Shown here piece by piece: positions 25,535-34,558 of a stretch of DNA of 51,109 nucleotides. The notes under the pieces were generated by a model. The model was not told where the DNA came from. It ran no database searches and worked only from the letters and a program-made list of their open reading frames with translations. Source of the stretch: Sphingopyxis sp. UBA6723 (GTDB lineage: Bacteria > Pseudomonadota > Alphaproteobacteria > Sphingomonadales > Sphingomonadaceae). Position 1 is the first letter of the stretch. Each line of letters begins with the position of its first letter. The stretch spans positions 325,428 to 376,536 of the forward strand of contig NZ_DKIH01000011.1 of assembly GCF_002454115.1 (NCBI RefSeq), written 5' to 3'. Position numbers and translations under genes: made by a program.

Positions 25535-25989
25535 TCGGCAAAGGTCTGCGGCTCAGCGCGCGGACGGGAAAGCCGAAGCGGCCATTTCCTCCCGATGGCA
25601 CCCCCCACATATGTTTCTAGCCAAGCTGAGCGGCCCAATTTCGACATCGAAATCACCGCCACCCGAACGGCGACGTCCAGGGCGATTCGGAGAGCGATAT
25701 CCACGCGCAATTCGATACGCCCGGATCATTCGGTGGAGACCGGTCATGCCCACACAACGGACATCGAATGGCCGCCGCCGTGCCAAGGCGGCTCAAGACG
25801 AGGTTTGAGGCAATTTGGCCGCGGGCGGACAGGCACGTCGCGGCGAAAAATCGAGTTTTCAACGGCCTTCGAGGGCACAAAGCGGGCGTTGCAGATCAAC
25901 ATTGGTATTAAAGTGGTATTGCATATGTCTTACCATTGTGTTACGCGCGGTGAAATTGACAGAGGGCGTCAGTCGGAAGGGGTTTGGGC
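25535..25989. other. 455-base gap with no convincing gene
   Basis: No frame here shows family features or a good ribosome site; short open frames exist on both strands but look random. The first ~330 bases are less GC-rich than the neighbours and may be gene remnants. The last ~90 bases hold the operator at 25902-25920 and the promoter region of the TonB-dependent receptor. Confidence 0.5.
25902..25920 (+). promoter_or_regulatory. Direct-repeat operator A (TonB-dependent receptor promoter)
   Basis: TTGGTATT-AAAGT-GGTATT: two GGTATT units exactly 11 bp apart, ending 69 bases before the receptor start. The same arrangement occurs at 34538-34556 and 39780-39798, so it is probably bound by the GntR regulator of this locus. 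Confidence 0.65.
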
Positions 25990-28716
25990 ATGAGAGGGAA
26001 AACTTCGAAATTATTATATGGCAGCTCTGCGGTCCTTGGGCTGATGGCGGTGACCACACCGGCCAGTGCTCTGGCGCAGGATGCGTCCGTCGCGGCAGAG
26101 GATGACGGCGCGATTATCGTTACCGGCTCAAGGATCAGGAGCGCGGGCCTTTCGTCCACCAGTCCGATCAGCACGCTTGAGGGCGAGCAGATCCAGCTGC
26201 AGCGCGCCGTCACCATCGAAGATATTTCGGTCAAGATTCCGCAACTTGCCGGGGGTGTGAACTCGACATCGGTCGGCAGCGACGCCTTTGGTGCGCAGAC
26301 CCTGGACTTGCGCAATCTTGGGCAGAACCGAACGCTGGTTCTAATCAACGGGACGCGGGCATTGCCGTTCAGCTTTCGCAACGCCGTCGATGTCAATTCC
26401 ATACCTGCCCCGCTTCTGAAGCGCGTTGATGTTCTGACCGGTGGCGCAGCCGCGGTGTACGGCGCCGATGCGGTCGCAGGCGTGGTCAATTTTATTATCA
26501 ACGACGATTTCGATGGGCTGCAAGCGAACATCAACTACCGCGCCGTTGCCGGTGGCGGGTCGCAGAAAAGCGGCCATTTGATGGGCGGCATGAAGCTGGG
26601 GGATCGGGGCAGCATCGTCGGCTATCTGGAATATACCGATCGTGACGCGCTGCTTGCCGGCAACCGCCGCTTTGCGCGCAATGGCGCCGCCACCCTGCCG
26701 ATCGGCGGCAACTTCACCGATGTCGCAAGCGGGCGTACATTTTCGTACGATGCCAATGGTGCCTTCACGCTGACACCGCAATCCACGGACTATACGCCGC
26801 TGTTTCTGCTGGCGCAGCCGCTCCGCCGGTTCAACGCCAATGCGTTCTTCAAATATGAGCTGATTGACGGGGTCGAAACCTACGGCCGGGTCATGTATTC
26901 CAAAGTGGAAACGCAAGGGGGCACGCGCTCGGGGCAAAATCCTCCGACGACCGGCACCGCGGGCATCAATGTCCAGATTGCCGAAACCAATCCCTTCCTC
27001 GATCCGCAGGCGCGGGCGCAACTCACCTTCGTGAACGGCTTTGCCACCGTCAATGTCCGCCGTTCGCTTGGCGAACTTGGGCCGACCTTTGCCGAGAACG
27101 AGCGGGACAATATCCAGGCCCAGATTGGTTTCCGCGGCGAAATTACGCCTGCCATCAGCTGGGATGCCTATTATCAATATGGCAGATCCAAGGAATCCAT
27201 CACAGTCAAAGGAGATGGCCTGCGGTCGAGTTTCGCGGGCCTGGTGAACACCACCGATATTTTCGGCCCGGGCGGCGATTTCACCAGCGTGCTGCGGGAT
27301 TTCGATTTTGGCGATCGCAAGCGCACCCAACAGGTGGCTTCGGCTTATATTGCGGGCGACACGAGCGATTTTTTCAACGGTTGGGCGGGACCGGTCGGAT
27401 TTACGGTCGGCTATGAGTTTCGCAAGGAAACCGGACGCTTTGCCTATGGTTCCGATCTTGGGACTTCATTCAATCAGGGCGCTGAATCCGCGCCACCGAT
27501 CCCGCCGTTCGTCAAGGTCAACGAACTGTTCGGCGAGTTGGTCGTACCGTTGCTGTCCAACGTTCCACTGATCCAGCAATTGAATGTCGAAGGTGCCTAT
27601 CGGAAATCCTGGTACGCAAAGTCCGTGGGGCCTGACCGCAGCTATGATACCAACAAGTTGGGCATCAACTGGACGGTGAGCGACGATCTGCGCTTGCGGG
27701 CAACGCGCCAGACCGTCATTCGCGATGCCAATATCGGCGAGTTTGCCAACCCGGTGTTTTCGATCCCCTTCGCAAATCTGCGTACCGTTGCCCGGTTGTT
27801 CCCGCGTTATGCGGGTGATCCGTGCGTCGGCGCGACGAATGCCGCGACGGTCACCCAATGTACCGCGCAAGGATATCGCGCGGCGTATGACTCGAACAAT
27901 CCGGCCAATCTGACGGGCGGGTACTTCTTTGGCGGCAATGCGAATATCGCGGCGGAACGCGGCAAAACCTACACTGTCGGAGGGATATTCACACCGCGTT
28001 TCATCCCGGGTCTCAACCTCTCGGTCGATTGGTACAAGATCAATATCCGGGATGCCGTCGGCCAGATCCAGCCGATCGACGCGATCACCAGTTGCTATGT
28101 CACCGACCCGCGCGCCGACAACCCGTTGTGCGCCGCGGTCACGCGCGATCCGGTGACCGGTTTCATCAAGGACGCTTTCGTCGATGACAGGAACCTCGCC
28201 TCGATCAAGCAGGAAGGTATCGATGTCGATTTCAAATATGCGTTCGATGTCCCGTTCGGCCTGCCGGGCGACAATTGGAGCCTGGGCTATCAGGGCAGCT
28301 TCGTCACCGACTATACGATCCAGCGTAACGCGGTGCTCACGCCGGTCGATTGCAAGGCCCGTTATGGCGCGCCCTGCTCCTCCGATCTCGTCACACTGGT
28401 GGTGCCCGATTACCGTCACCGCGCCACCTTTACCTGGGACAGCGAGCCGCTGACCGTGCAATTCGGATGGAAGCGGATCGGATCGGTCAAAGACAGCACG
28501 GCGGGCAGCGTAGGCAAAATCGATGCGTTCGATTATTTCGATTTGAACATCGCGCTTCGCCCCCCCATCGAAGGGCTTTCGCTGACTTTCGGTGTCGATA
28601 ATATCTTTGCCAAGAAGCCACCAATTGCGGTCAATCCGGGCGCATTCAATACATTCCCCGATACCTATGACGTGCTTGGCAGGACTTTCGGATTTTCACT
28701 GACCATCCGCAGATAA
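25990..28716 (+). CDS. TonB-dependent outer-membrane receptor (amino-sugar locus)
   Basis: A 908-residue receptor with a signal peptide (to ALAQ, about residue 30), a TonB-box-like GAIIVTGSRI, a plug domain (about 45-170, with RVDVLTGGAAAVYGADAVAG and VVNFII) and a 22-strand barrel whose last strand is TFGFSLTIRR. It resembles the large sphingomonad and Caulobacter receptors used for carbohydrates and other nutrients more than siderophore receptors. ATG 25990 has AAGGGG 7 bases upstream. Being first in an operon with an SSS symporter and murQ, it probably imports an amino sugar, chito-oligosaccharide or muropeptide; the ligand is inferred from context. Confidence 0.92.
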   Translation: MRGKTSKLLYGSSAVLGLMAVTTPASALAQDASVAAEDDGAIIVTGSRIRSAGLSSTSPISTLEGEQIQLQRAVTIEDISVKIPQLAGGVNSTSVGSDAFGAQTLDLRNLGQNRTLVLINGTRALPFSFRNAVDVNSIPAPLLKRVDVLTGGAAAVYGADAVAGVVNFIINDDFDGLQANINYRAVAGGGSQKSGHLMGGMKLGDRGSIVGYLEYTDRDALLAGNRRFARNGAATLPIGGNFTDVASGRTFSYDANGAFTLTPQSTDYTPLFLLAQPLRRFNANAFFKYELIDGVETYGRVMYSKVETQGGTRSGQNPPTTGTAGINVQIAETNPFLDPQARAQLTFVNGFATVNVRRSLGELGPTFAENERDNIQAQIGFRGEITPAISWDAYYQYGRSKESITVKGDGLRSSFAGLVNTTDIFGPGGDFTSVLRDFDFGDRKRTQQVASAYIAGDTSDFFNGWAGPVGFTVGYEFRKETGRFAYGSDLGTSFNQGAESAPPIPPFVKVNELFGELVVPLLSNVPLIQQLNVEGAYRKSWYAKSVGPDRSYDTNKLGINWTVSDDLRLRATRQTVIRDANIGEFANPVFSIPFANLRTVARLFPRYAGDPCVGATNAATVTQCTAQGYRAAYDSNNPANLTGGYFFGGNANIAAERGKTYTVGGIFTPRFIPGLNLSVDWYKINIRDAVGQIQPIDAITSCYVTDPRADNPLCAAVTRDPVTGFIKDAFVDDRNLASIKQEGIDVDFKYAFDVPFGLPGDNWSLGYQGSFVTDYTIQRNAVLTPVDCKARYGAPCSSDLVTLVVPDYRHRATFTWDSEPLTVQFGWKRIGSVKDSTAGSVGKIDAFDYFDLNIALRPPIEGLSLTFGVDNIFAKKPPIAVNPGAFNTFPDTYDVLGRTFGFSLTIRR

Positions 28717-28723
28717 GCGGTTC

Positions 28724-28756
28724 GCGGAGGAGCGAATGATCGGTTCGCTCCTCCGC
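28724..28756 (+). other. Strong hairpin between receptor and symporter genes
   Basis: A perfect 13-bp stem (GCGGAGGAGCGAA / TTCGCTCCTCCGC) with a 7-base loop starts 7 bases after the receptor stop. No T-tract follows, so it may protect the receptor mRNA end or only partly terminate, giving more receptor than downstream enzymes. Confidence 0.6.
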
Positions 28757-28837
28757 TGATCCGCCGCCGAAACCTTCATTCATCATGACATTCGCCTGGC
28801 TGGCATTTACTCTGCCGAGAATGGGGAGATTTGGCGA

Positions 28838-30400
28838 ATGACGCCACTGCAGTTCACGGCGCTGGATTGGGGCATATTGGCTGGTTATGTTGGCATCCTT
28901 GCGGCTGCCGGCTATTTTTCGACCCGGCGCAATATGCAGAATGCCGACGATTATTTCCTTGCCAGCCATCACGCGCCAACCTGGCTGGTGGCGGTGTCGG
29001 TACTGTCGACGGTCCAATCGGCAGCGACATTTCTGGGGGTACCCGACAACAGCTTTCGGGGAAACTATACCTATCTCACCAGCACGATCGGCGCGTTGCT
29101 CGCCGCCTGGTTCGTTGCCCAAGTGCTCATTCCCCGATTTTATGCGATCGGCGCCACAACCGTTTATGAATTGCTCGAACAGCGTTTCGATGTGACCGCG
29201 CGCCGCGCGGCTGGGGCCATGTATCTGGTCGGCCGTATCTTCGCGAGCGGTGCGCGGCTGTATCTGGCGGCCATAGCTGTCTCGATGATCATGTTTCTTG
29301 ATGTCGAACCACAGCATATCGTGATTGCGTCGTTCACGCTGCTGATGTTCGGCCTTGCCTTCACGTTCATGGGCGGACTGAATTCCGTGATATGGAGCGA
29401 TTTGGTGCAGGTGGTGCTCTATGTCGGGGCAGCCGTCATGGTGCTGGTCTTTCTGCTGGTCAAAATACCGGTTCCCCTGCCCGAAATACTGGACAGCCTG
29501 ACCATGTCGCCGTTGGGCGACAAGACACAGGTCATCGACTGGTCCTTCAACCTGACGGCGCCTTTTTCGATATTTGCGGCTGTGACCGGACTCGTTCTGC
29601 TGAACATCGGCAATTCGGGTCTCGATCAGGACACCACGCAGCGCCTGCTCGCCTGCGACAATGCCAAACATGGGAGCCGCGCGCTCTATGCGTCGGTCTG
29701 GGCTTCCATCCCGGTGATCCTGCTGTTTCTGGTCATCGGCTCGCTGCTGCACATATTTTACGAGCGTCCCGATCTGATGGGATCCAGCGGCCAAGACGTC
29801 GTCCAGACGTTTCAGGGCGAAAAAATCACGGTGTTCATGCATTTCATACTCAGCGAAATCCCGCCGGGTCTCCGGGGGCTGGTGACGGTGGGCGTCATCG
29901 CGGCGGCGGCCATCAACTCCGGCCTGATCTCAATGGCGGCCGTGCTGATCAACGATTTCTATCGGCCGTGGAAAGAACGGCGCGGCGCTGCCAGTGAAAA
30001 GCACTTCATTCTGGCGGGACGTGTGACCACCGTGTTGCTGGGGCTGGCGCTCTTCATCATGTCGATCCTGTGCTACTATTGGCAACGTTACAGCAGTCTG
30101 CCGCTGCTGGAATTCGTGCTGGGGGTCATGGCTTTCGCTTATTCCGGATTGCTCGGTGTCTATTTTACGGCACTGTTCACAAAGCGTGGATCGTCGGCCT
30201 CTGTCATCGGGGCGCTGATCGCAGGCTTTCTTACCATTGTCGCCTTTCAGGGATATGTCGTCGATATGCTGGGCCTGCCCGCCGCAATGAAAACGATCGC
30301 ATTCCCCTGGCAGCTGTGCGTCGGGACGGCCGTTGCGACGGTCGTGTGCCTGATGGGCTCTCAATCGAAATCCGTTACACCGAGTATTGCAAATGCCTAA
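28838..30400 (+). CDS. Sodium:solute symporter (SSS) family, probable amino-sugar permease
   Basis: A 520-residue inner-membrane protein with about 13-14 helices. SSS features include the N-terminal FSTRRNMQNADDYFLASH, the TM region VLSTVQSAATFLGVP and the GRIFASGARLYLA helix. It would use the sodium gradient to import a solute. The placement 120 bases after the receptor and overlapping murQ by 8 bases points to an amino sugar such as MurNAc, anhydroMurNAc or GlcNAc; in many nag loci this slot is filled by an MFS permease instead. ATG 28838 follows GGGGAG. Confidence 0.9.
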   Translation: MTPLQFTALDWGILAGYVGILAAAGYFSTRRNMQNADDYFLASHHAPTWLVAVSVLSTVQSAATFLGVPDNSFRGNYTYLTSTIGALLAAWFVAQVLIPRFYAIGATTVYELLEQRFDVTARRAAGAMYLVGRIFASGARLYLAAIAVSMIMFLDVEPQHIVIASFTLLMFGLAFTFMGGLNSVIWSDLVQVVLYVGAAVMVLVFLLVKIPVPLPEILDSLTMSPLGDKTQVIDWSFNLTAPFSIFAAVTGLVLLNIGNSGLDQDTTQRLLACDNAKHGSRALYASVWASIPVILLFLVIGSLLHIFYERPDLMGSSGQDVVQTFQGEKITVFMHFILSEIPPGLRGLVTVGVIAAAAINSGLISMAAVLINDFYRPWKERRGAASEKHFILAGRVTTVLLGLALFIMSILCYYWQRYSSLPLLEFVLGVMAFAYSGLLGVYFTALFTKRGSSASVIGALIAGFLTIVAFQGYVVDMLGLPAAMKTIAFPWQLCVGTAVATVVCLMGSQSKSVTPSIANA

Positions 30401-31289
30401 TACCGAAAGCCTCAACCCGCGATTTGCCGACATCGACAGCTGGCCGACCATAGAAGCCGTTGAAGCCATGCTCGAAGGCCAGATGGCTGCCATCGCTTCG
30501 TTAAAGAGCCAGACCCCGCACATCGCCGCCGCCGCAGAGGCGGCCGCGGCGCGGCTTCAGAAAGGCGGTCGGCTTGTCTATGTCGGCGCCGGAACGTCGG
30601 GACGGGTTGCGGTTCAGGATGGGGTCGAGCTGGGGCCGACCTTTGGATGGCCAGCCGAGCGTTTGGTATATCTGATGGCAGGCGGCATCGACGCGCTGGT
30701 CCATAGCGCCGAAGGCGCCGAAGACGACGCGGACGATGCCATATCAAGGATCAGCGAATCCGGCGTCAACGCGGATGATGTTGTCATTGGCGTGGCGGCC
30801 AGTGGTCGCACGCCCTTTACCATCGCGGCGCTGACCGCAGCAGAGGAAGCCGGCGCACTAACGATTGCCATCGCCAATAACGCGGAAACCGCACTGCTTC
30901 ACGCGGCGCACCATGGCTTATTGGCCGCAACGGGCAGTGAAACCATTGCCGGGTCGACGCGGATGAAGGCCGGAACCGCGCAAAAAGCCATCCTCAACCT
31001 TCTCTCCACCGCGATCATGCTGCGGCTTGGCCGCGTGTATCGCGGGCTGATGGTGGATATGGTCATTTCCAATGACAAGCTGCTGAACCGGGCCTTTGGG
31101 ATCGTCAGAGCTTTAAGCCATTGCAGCGAGGCTGTGGCCATTGAGGCCGTGCATCTTGCCGGAAATGACATCAAGACGGCGGTGCTGATCGCCCTCGGGA
31201 AAGACCCGTCGGAAGCAGCAGCACTGCTGCGCGACCATGGCGGCATATTGCGCGATGCGATCAAGGCCATGAACGGAAACGCACCGTGA
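30393..31289 (+). CDS. murQ: N-acetylmuramic acid 6-phosphate etherase
   Basis: A 298-residue SIS-domain lyase, the same length as E. coli MurQ, converting MurNAc-6-P to GlcNAc-6-P and D-lactate. Signatures are GAGTSGRVAVQDGVE (residues 66-79, catalytic Glu79) and GSTRMKAGTAQK. It acts in the cytoplasm on the product of AnmK or of a MurNAc kinase, both encoded nearby. ATG 30393 overlaps the symporter stop by 8 bases; an in-frame TTG at 30387 is the alternative. The 3' end overlaps gntR by 4 bases (GTGA). Confidence 0.96.
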   Translation: MPNTESLNPRFADIDSWPTIEAVEAMLEGQMAAIASLKSQTPHIAAAAEAAAARLQKGGRLVYVGAGTSGRVAVQDGVELGPTFGWPAERLVYLMAGGIDALVHSAEGAEDDADDAISRISESGVNADDVVIGVAASGRTPFTIAALTAAEEAGALTIAIANNAETALLHAAHHGLLAATGSETIAGSTRMKAGTAQKAILNLLSTAIMLRLGRVYRGLMVDMVISNDKLLNRAFGIVRALSHCSEAVAIEAVHLAGNDIKTAVLIALGKDPSEAAALLRDHGGILRDAIKAMNGNAP

Positions 31290-32029
31290 AATCGGCTTCG
31301 GCCCATAGCAGCGAGCACAGCAATTCGCCGATCTACATCAAGCTCGCCCATCGCTTGCGGCAGCAGATAGAGGATGGCGCGATCAGCGCAGGCGAGGCGC
31401 TTCCATCCGAGCGTGATCTTTGCAAGATCATGGGCGCGTCGCGGGTTACCGTGCGCAAGGCGACCGAACTGCTGATCGAAGAAGGCTTGCTGTCGAGACG
31501 CCAAGGGTCGGGAACCTATGTGACGCCGCGCATTCAGGCACCAGGCTCGTTTCTCAGCAGTTTCAGCGAAGACGCCGAGGCGCGCGGCGAAGCGACGGAC
31601 ACGATCTGGATCATGAAAGCGATCGGTTCGGCGACCGAAGAGGAAACCCGGATCCTGGAGTTGCCAAAAGGCGCCGATGTCGCGCGGCTCAGCCGCGTTC
31701 GCATGGCCGGCGGCGAGCCGTTGGCGATCGAGAATGCGGTCGTGCCGGCCGACATGCTGCCCGACATCACGCATTTGGGAAATTCGCTTTACCAGGCGCT
31801 CGACCAGCGCGGCAACCGGCCCGTGACCGGCCAGCAGAAGATCCGCGCGGCGCTGGCGGGGTCAACCGAAGCCAGCCTGTTGTCCATCCCGGAGAATAGT
31901 GAAATCCTGCGGATCGAACGGCTTACTCGCCGGGCAGACGGACGGCCGGTCGAACTCACCCGGTCGGCTTATCGCGGCGAACGCTATGAATTCGTGAGCG
32001 AACTGCGCGGGCCTTTTGTGGTCTTGTGA
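31286..32029 (+). CDS. GntR/HutC-family regulator of the amino-sugar locus
   Basis: A 247-residue repressor with an N-terminal winged helix (residues 15-80: IYIKLAHRLRQQIEDGAISA, SERDLCKIMGASRVTVRKA, GSGTYV) and a C-terminal UTRA effector domain (about 95-240), as in NagR/YvoA and DasR, whose effectors are GlcN-6-P or GlcNAc-6-P. A GTG start overlaps the murQ stop, and its own stop overlaps the next start the same way. It is the only regulator in the locus and the natural candidate to bind the repeats at 25902, 34538 and 39780. Confidence 0.93.
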   Translation: MKSASAHSSEHSNSPIYIKLAHRLRQQIEDGAISAGEALPSERDLCKIMGASRVTVRKATELLIEEGLLSRRQGSGTYVTPRIQAPGSFLSSFSEDAEARGEATDTIWIMKAIGSATEEETRILELPKGADVARLSRVRMAGGEPLAIENAVVPADMLPDITHLGNSLYQALDQRGNRPVTGQQKIRAALAGSTEASLLSIPENSEILRIERLTRRADGRPVELTRSAYRGERYEFVSELRGPFVVL

Positions 32030-33111
32030 GCAAGGCTGTACCCGATCGCGATCCATCGCTCGACAGCTTTCGCGGCATCGACGTGCTCTTGATGATATTG
32101 GTGAACATACAGGGAGATGGGGCGGCCGCATTTGCGACGCTCCGGCACGCCGAATGGAACGGCCTGACATTTGCCGACCTGGTATTTCCGATATTCCTGT
32201 TGATCGTCGGGCTGTCGGCGCCGTTGGCACTCGACAAGCCGGGCCATGTTTTCAGCTGGACGGCGATTGGACGTCGCGCGTTTCTGCTCTTCCTTATCGG
32301 CGTCCTGTTGAGCTGGCTCATCAGACCGACACTCGATCCTGAACTGATCCGGTGGACGGGCGTATTGCAACGTATCGCGATCGTCTATCTGATCTGCGCC
32401 GCAGTCATTGTCATCAGGCGCAGCGCCGTGCTGCCCCTGCTCATCGCCGGGTTGCTGCTCTTATTTCACTCATGGATGCTGCTGACGGCCGGAACACCAG
32501 CAGGAGCGCCGCCCAGCATGGAACCGGGCAAGGGGATCAGCGGGTGGCTCGATCAAAATCTCATCCCGGGCCGGGTGTTAAGGCAAAGCTGGGATCCCGA
32601 AGGCGTGTTGTCGACGCTGAGTGCGGCGGCCAATGGCTTGATCGGCGTTGCGGTGATGCGCTGGATCAAGCGCCATGTCGTTTCCAACACGCGCCTTGCG
32701 CTGGCGGGTTTGCTCCTGCTGGCCGCAGGGCTGGCGCTGACGCCTGTGTTGCCACTGAACAAAAATCTTTGGACCGCCAGTTTCGCGCTCGTTACCTGCG
32801 GCATCGGAATTCTGTTCTGGGCATGCCTTAAAGCGATATGGTCCTCCATTGGCGGGAACAGGATCGCCCAGTGGACGGCAAGTCTGGGCCAGGCCGCGCT
32901 TACGCTCTATATCATTCATATGGTGCTGATCGCGATCATCGTCCGCGAGCTGCCGAGCGGCGCGACGATATGGGCGGTGACATATCAGGGTCTTGCCCGC
33001 GCCGGATTGCCGACGCCGATCACATCTCTGCTCTACGCCATTCTGGCCGCGGCGATTTCCTGCGCCATTCTTCCGTGGCTCCGGCGGCGCGGGTGGGTGC
33101 TCAAGGTTTAG
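32026..33111 (+). CDS. nagX: NagX-like membrane acyltransferase (HGSNAT/DUF5009 family)
   Basis: A 361-residue protein with about 10 membrane helices, related to heparan-alpha-glucosaminide N-acetyltransferase. The N-terminal signature is SLDSFRGIDVLLMILVNIQG followed by LRHAEWNGLTFADLVFPIFL, with the family His in RHAEW. Such proteins are frequently found in nag clusters as NagX, but their reaction is not established; transmembrane acetylation of an amino sugar is the usual guess. The GTG start overlaps the gntR stop, and it closes the operon 11 bases from a convergent gene. Confidence 0.85.
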   Translation: MSKAVPDRDPSLDSFRGIDVLLMILVNIQGDGAAAFATLRHAEWNGLTFADLVFPIFLLIVGLSAPLALDKPGHVFSWTAIGRRAFLLFLIGVLLSWLIRPTLDPELIRWTGVLQRIAIVYLICAAVIVIRRSAVLPLLIAGLLLLFHSWMLLTAGTPAGAPPSMEPGKGISGWLDQNLIPGRVLRQSWDPEGVLSTLSAAANGLIGVAVMRWIKRHVVSNTRLALAGLLLLAAGLALTPVLPLNKNLWTASFALVTCGIGILFWACLKAIWSSIGGNRIAQWTASLGQAALTLYIIHMVLIAIIVRELPSGATIWAVTYQGLARAGLPTPITSLLYAILAAAISCAILPWLRRRGWVLKV

Positions 33112-33122
33112 GGTCAGAACCC

Positions 33123-34493
33123 CTAATCCAGAAATATCTTGCCGGGGTTGAACAGGCCTGACGGGTCCAAGGCATCCTTGATCCGCCGCATTGTCGCAAC
33201 GCTTTCGGTACCATGTTCGCGCTGCATCGCCTGTCGTTTGCCCAGCCCGATACCATGTTCCCCTGTGCATGTGCCGCCCACCGAGAGTGCGTGGTCGATC
33301 ATGGCTTCATTGATGATGCGGGCTTTGTCCCAGCTGGCCCGATCGTCAGCCTGCAATATGAAGAAGATGTGGAAATTGCCGTCGCCGACATGGCCAAGGA
33401 TCGGTGCAAAGAGGCCCGACGCTTCGATGGCGGTTTTGGCGCGGGTGATTGCATCGCTCAGCTGGCTGATCGGCACGCATATATCGGTGATCCAGGCGAC
33501 CGCCCCGGGCACCATATTTTTGGCAGCCCACAGCGCCTGGTGGCGCGCCTTCCAGAGCGCATTGCGATCTTCGGTCGCGGTCGCAAACTGAAGCTGGCCG
33601 CCGCCATTCCCCTCGCCGAAAAGCCGAACGAGGGACAATTGGTCGGCCACACTGGCCTCCGATCCGTGAAATTCCAGGAACAGCATCGGTTTTTCCGGCA
33701 GCCCCAAAGCGCTTTGCCGGTTGCAGGCGCGGATGGCCGCCTCGTCCAGCAATTCCATCCGCGCGATCGGCACGCCCGACTGAATGGTTGCGATGACCGT
33801 ATCAACCGCACCCTCCACCGTGCCGAAGTCCCATGTGGCAGCGAGAATTTTGTCTGGCTGGCCATGCAGCCGCAAGCTTGCCTCGACAATCAGGCCAAGC
33901 GTCCCTTCCGCCCCGGTAAACAGATGGGTGAGGTCATACCCCGAGGCGGACTTGCGCGCGCGCGTTCCCGTCGAAACGACACGACCATCGGCTGTCACCA
34001 CTTTCAGCGCCATGATATTGTCGCGCATGCTGCCGTAGCGGACGGTGGTCGTCCCCGAAGCACGCGTCGAAATCATGCCGCCGAGCGAGGCATTGGCACC
34101 GGGATCGACGGGGAAAAACAGCCCGGTGGCGCGGATGTCTTCGTTCAGCTGCTCGCGGGTCACGCCGGGTTCGACGACGCACAAAAGATCGGCGGCGCTG
34201 ACGTCGAGGATGCGTGCCATGCGGCTGAAATCCACGCAAAGACTGTCGGCGTGGGTTATCGCCGCGTTGCCCTCCAGCGACGTTCCTGCGCCAAAGGCGA
34301 CGATCGACCAGTTTTCTTTGGCGGCTGTTTTCACCAGCAGCTGTACATCTTCGACCGTCTCCGGCTGCGCAACCAGCGACGGCGTTCGATGCGCGTGATG
34401 ACCTTCGCTCTGGGCATATTGCGCCCGCGCCGAAGGTGCGGTGATAAGGCGCGCACCAAACCGGTCAGCAAGTGCGTTTACAAGCCTGTCCAT
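33123..34493 (-). CDS. FAD-linked D-lactate dehydrogenase-type oxidase
   Basis: A 456-residue flavoprotein of the PCMH/VAO superfamily. The FAD-binding region (about 37-215) has VAFGAGTSLEGNA, VDPGANASLGGMISTRASG and GAEGTLGLIVEA; the C-terminal cap has HVGDGNFHIF, TGEHGIGLGK and the closing LDPSGLFNPGKI. This is the pattern of LDHD/GlcD-like D-2-hydroxyacid dehydrogenases. Because MurQ releases D-lactate, the likely substrate here is D-lactate, giving pyruvate. ATG 34493 has GGGGAG at 5 bases. It is divergent from nagB-II and convergent with nagX. Confidence 0.9.
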   Translation of the reverse strand: MDRLVNALADRFGARLITAPSARAQYAQSEGHHAHRTPSLVAQPETVEDVQLLVKTAAKENWSIVAFGAGTSLEGNAAITHADSLCVDFSRMARILDVSAADLLCVVEPGVTREQLNEDIRATGLFFPVDPGANASLGGMISTRASGTTTVRYGSMRDNIMALKVVTADGRVVSTGTRARKSASGYDLTHLFTGAEGTLGLIVEASLRLHGQPDKILAATWDFGTVEGAVDTVIATIQSGVPIARMELLDEAAIRACNRQSALGLPEKPMLFLEFHGSEASVADQLSLVRLFGEGNGGGQLQFATATEDRNALWKARHQALWAAKNMVPGAVAWITDICVPISQLSDAITRAKTAIEASGLFAPILGHVGDGNFHIFFILQADDRASWDKARIINEAMIDHALSVGGTCTGEHGIGLGKRQAMQREHGTESVATMRRIKDALDPSGLFNPGKIFLD

Positions 34494-34520
34494 ATCGTCT
34501 CCCCGACCCTGATAGCAGCC

Positions 34521-34550
34521 TTGCATCCATCCGTAAATTGGTATTATATA
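34521..34550 (+). promoter_or_regulatory. Putative nagB-II promoter
   Basis: TTGCAT (34521-34526) and TTATAT or TATATA (34544-34550) with a 17- or 18-base spacer. The predicted start of transcription falls at about 34557, right at the ATG at 34559. The operator B overlaps the -10. Confidence 0.5.
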
Positions 34551-34556
34551 GGTATT
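34538..34556 (+). promoter_or_regulatory. Direct-repeat operator B (nagB-II / D-lactate dehydrogenase)
   Basis: TTGGTATT-ATATA-GGTATT, with the GGTATT units 11 bp apart. It lies in the 65-base region between the divergent D-lactate dehydrogenase and nagB-II genes and covers the -10 of nagB-II, so binding should block transcription. Confidence 0.7.
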
Positions 34557-34558
34557 AT

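Noticed and set aside
25447..25710. Minus-strand frame containing DPYGTRTRVFAVKG
   Set aside because: This peptide is the well-known false translation of the complement of tRNA-Glu, not a protein.
25595..25993. 132-codon plus-strand frame ahead of the receptor
   Set aside because: No ribosome site or family features; it runs through the operator and promoter region.
28646..29842. 398-codon minus-strand open frame
   Set aside because: Antisense to the SSS symporter, rich in His, Gln and Arg, with no recognisable domain.
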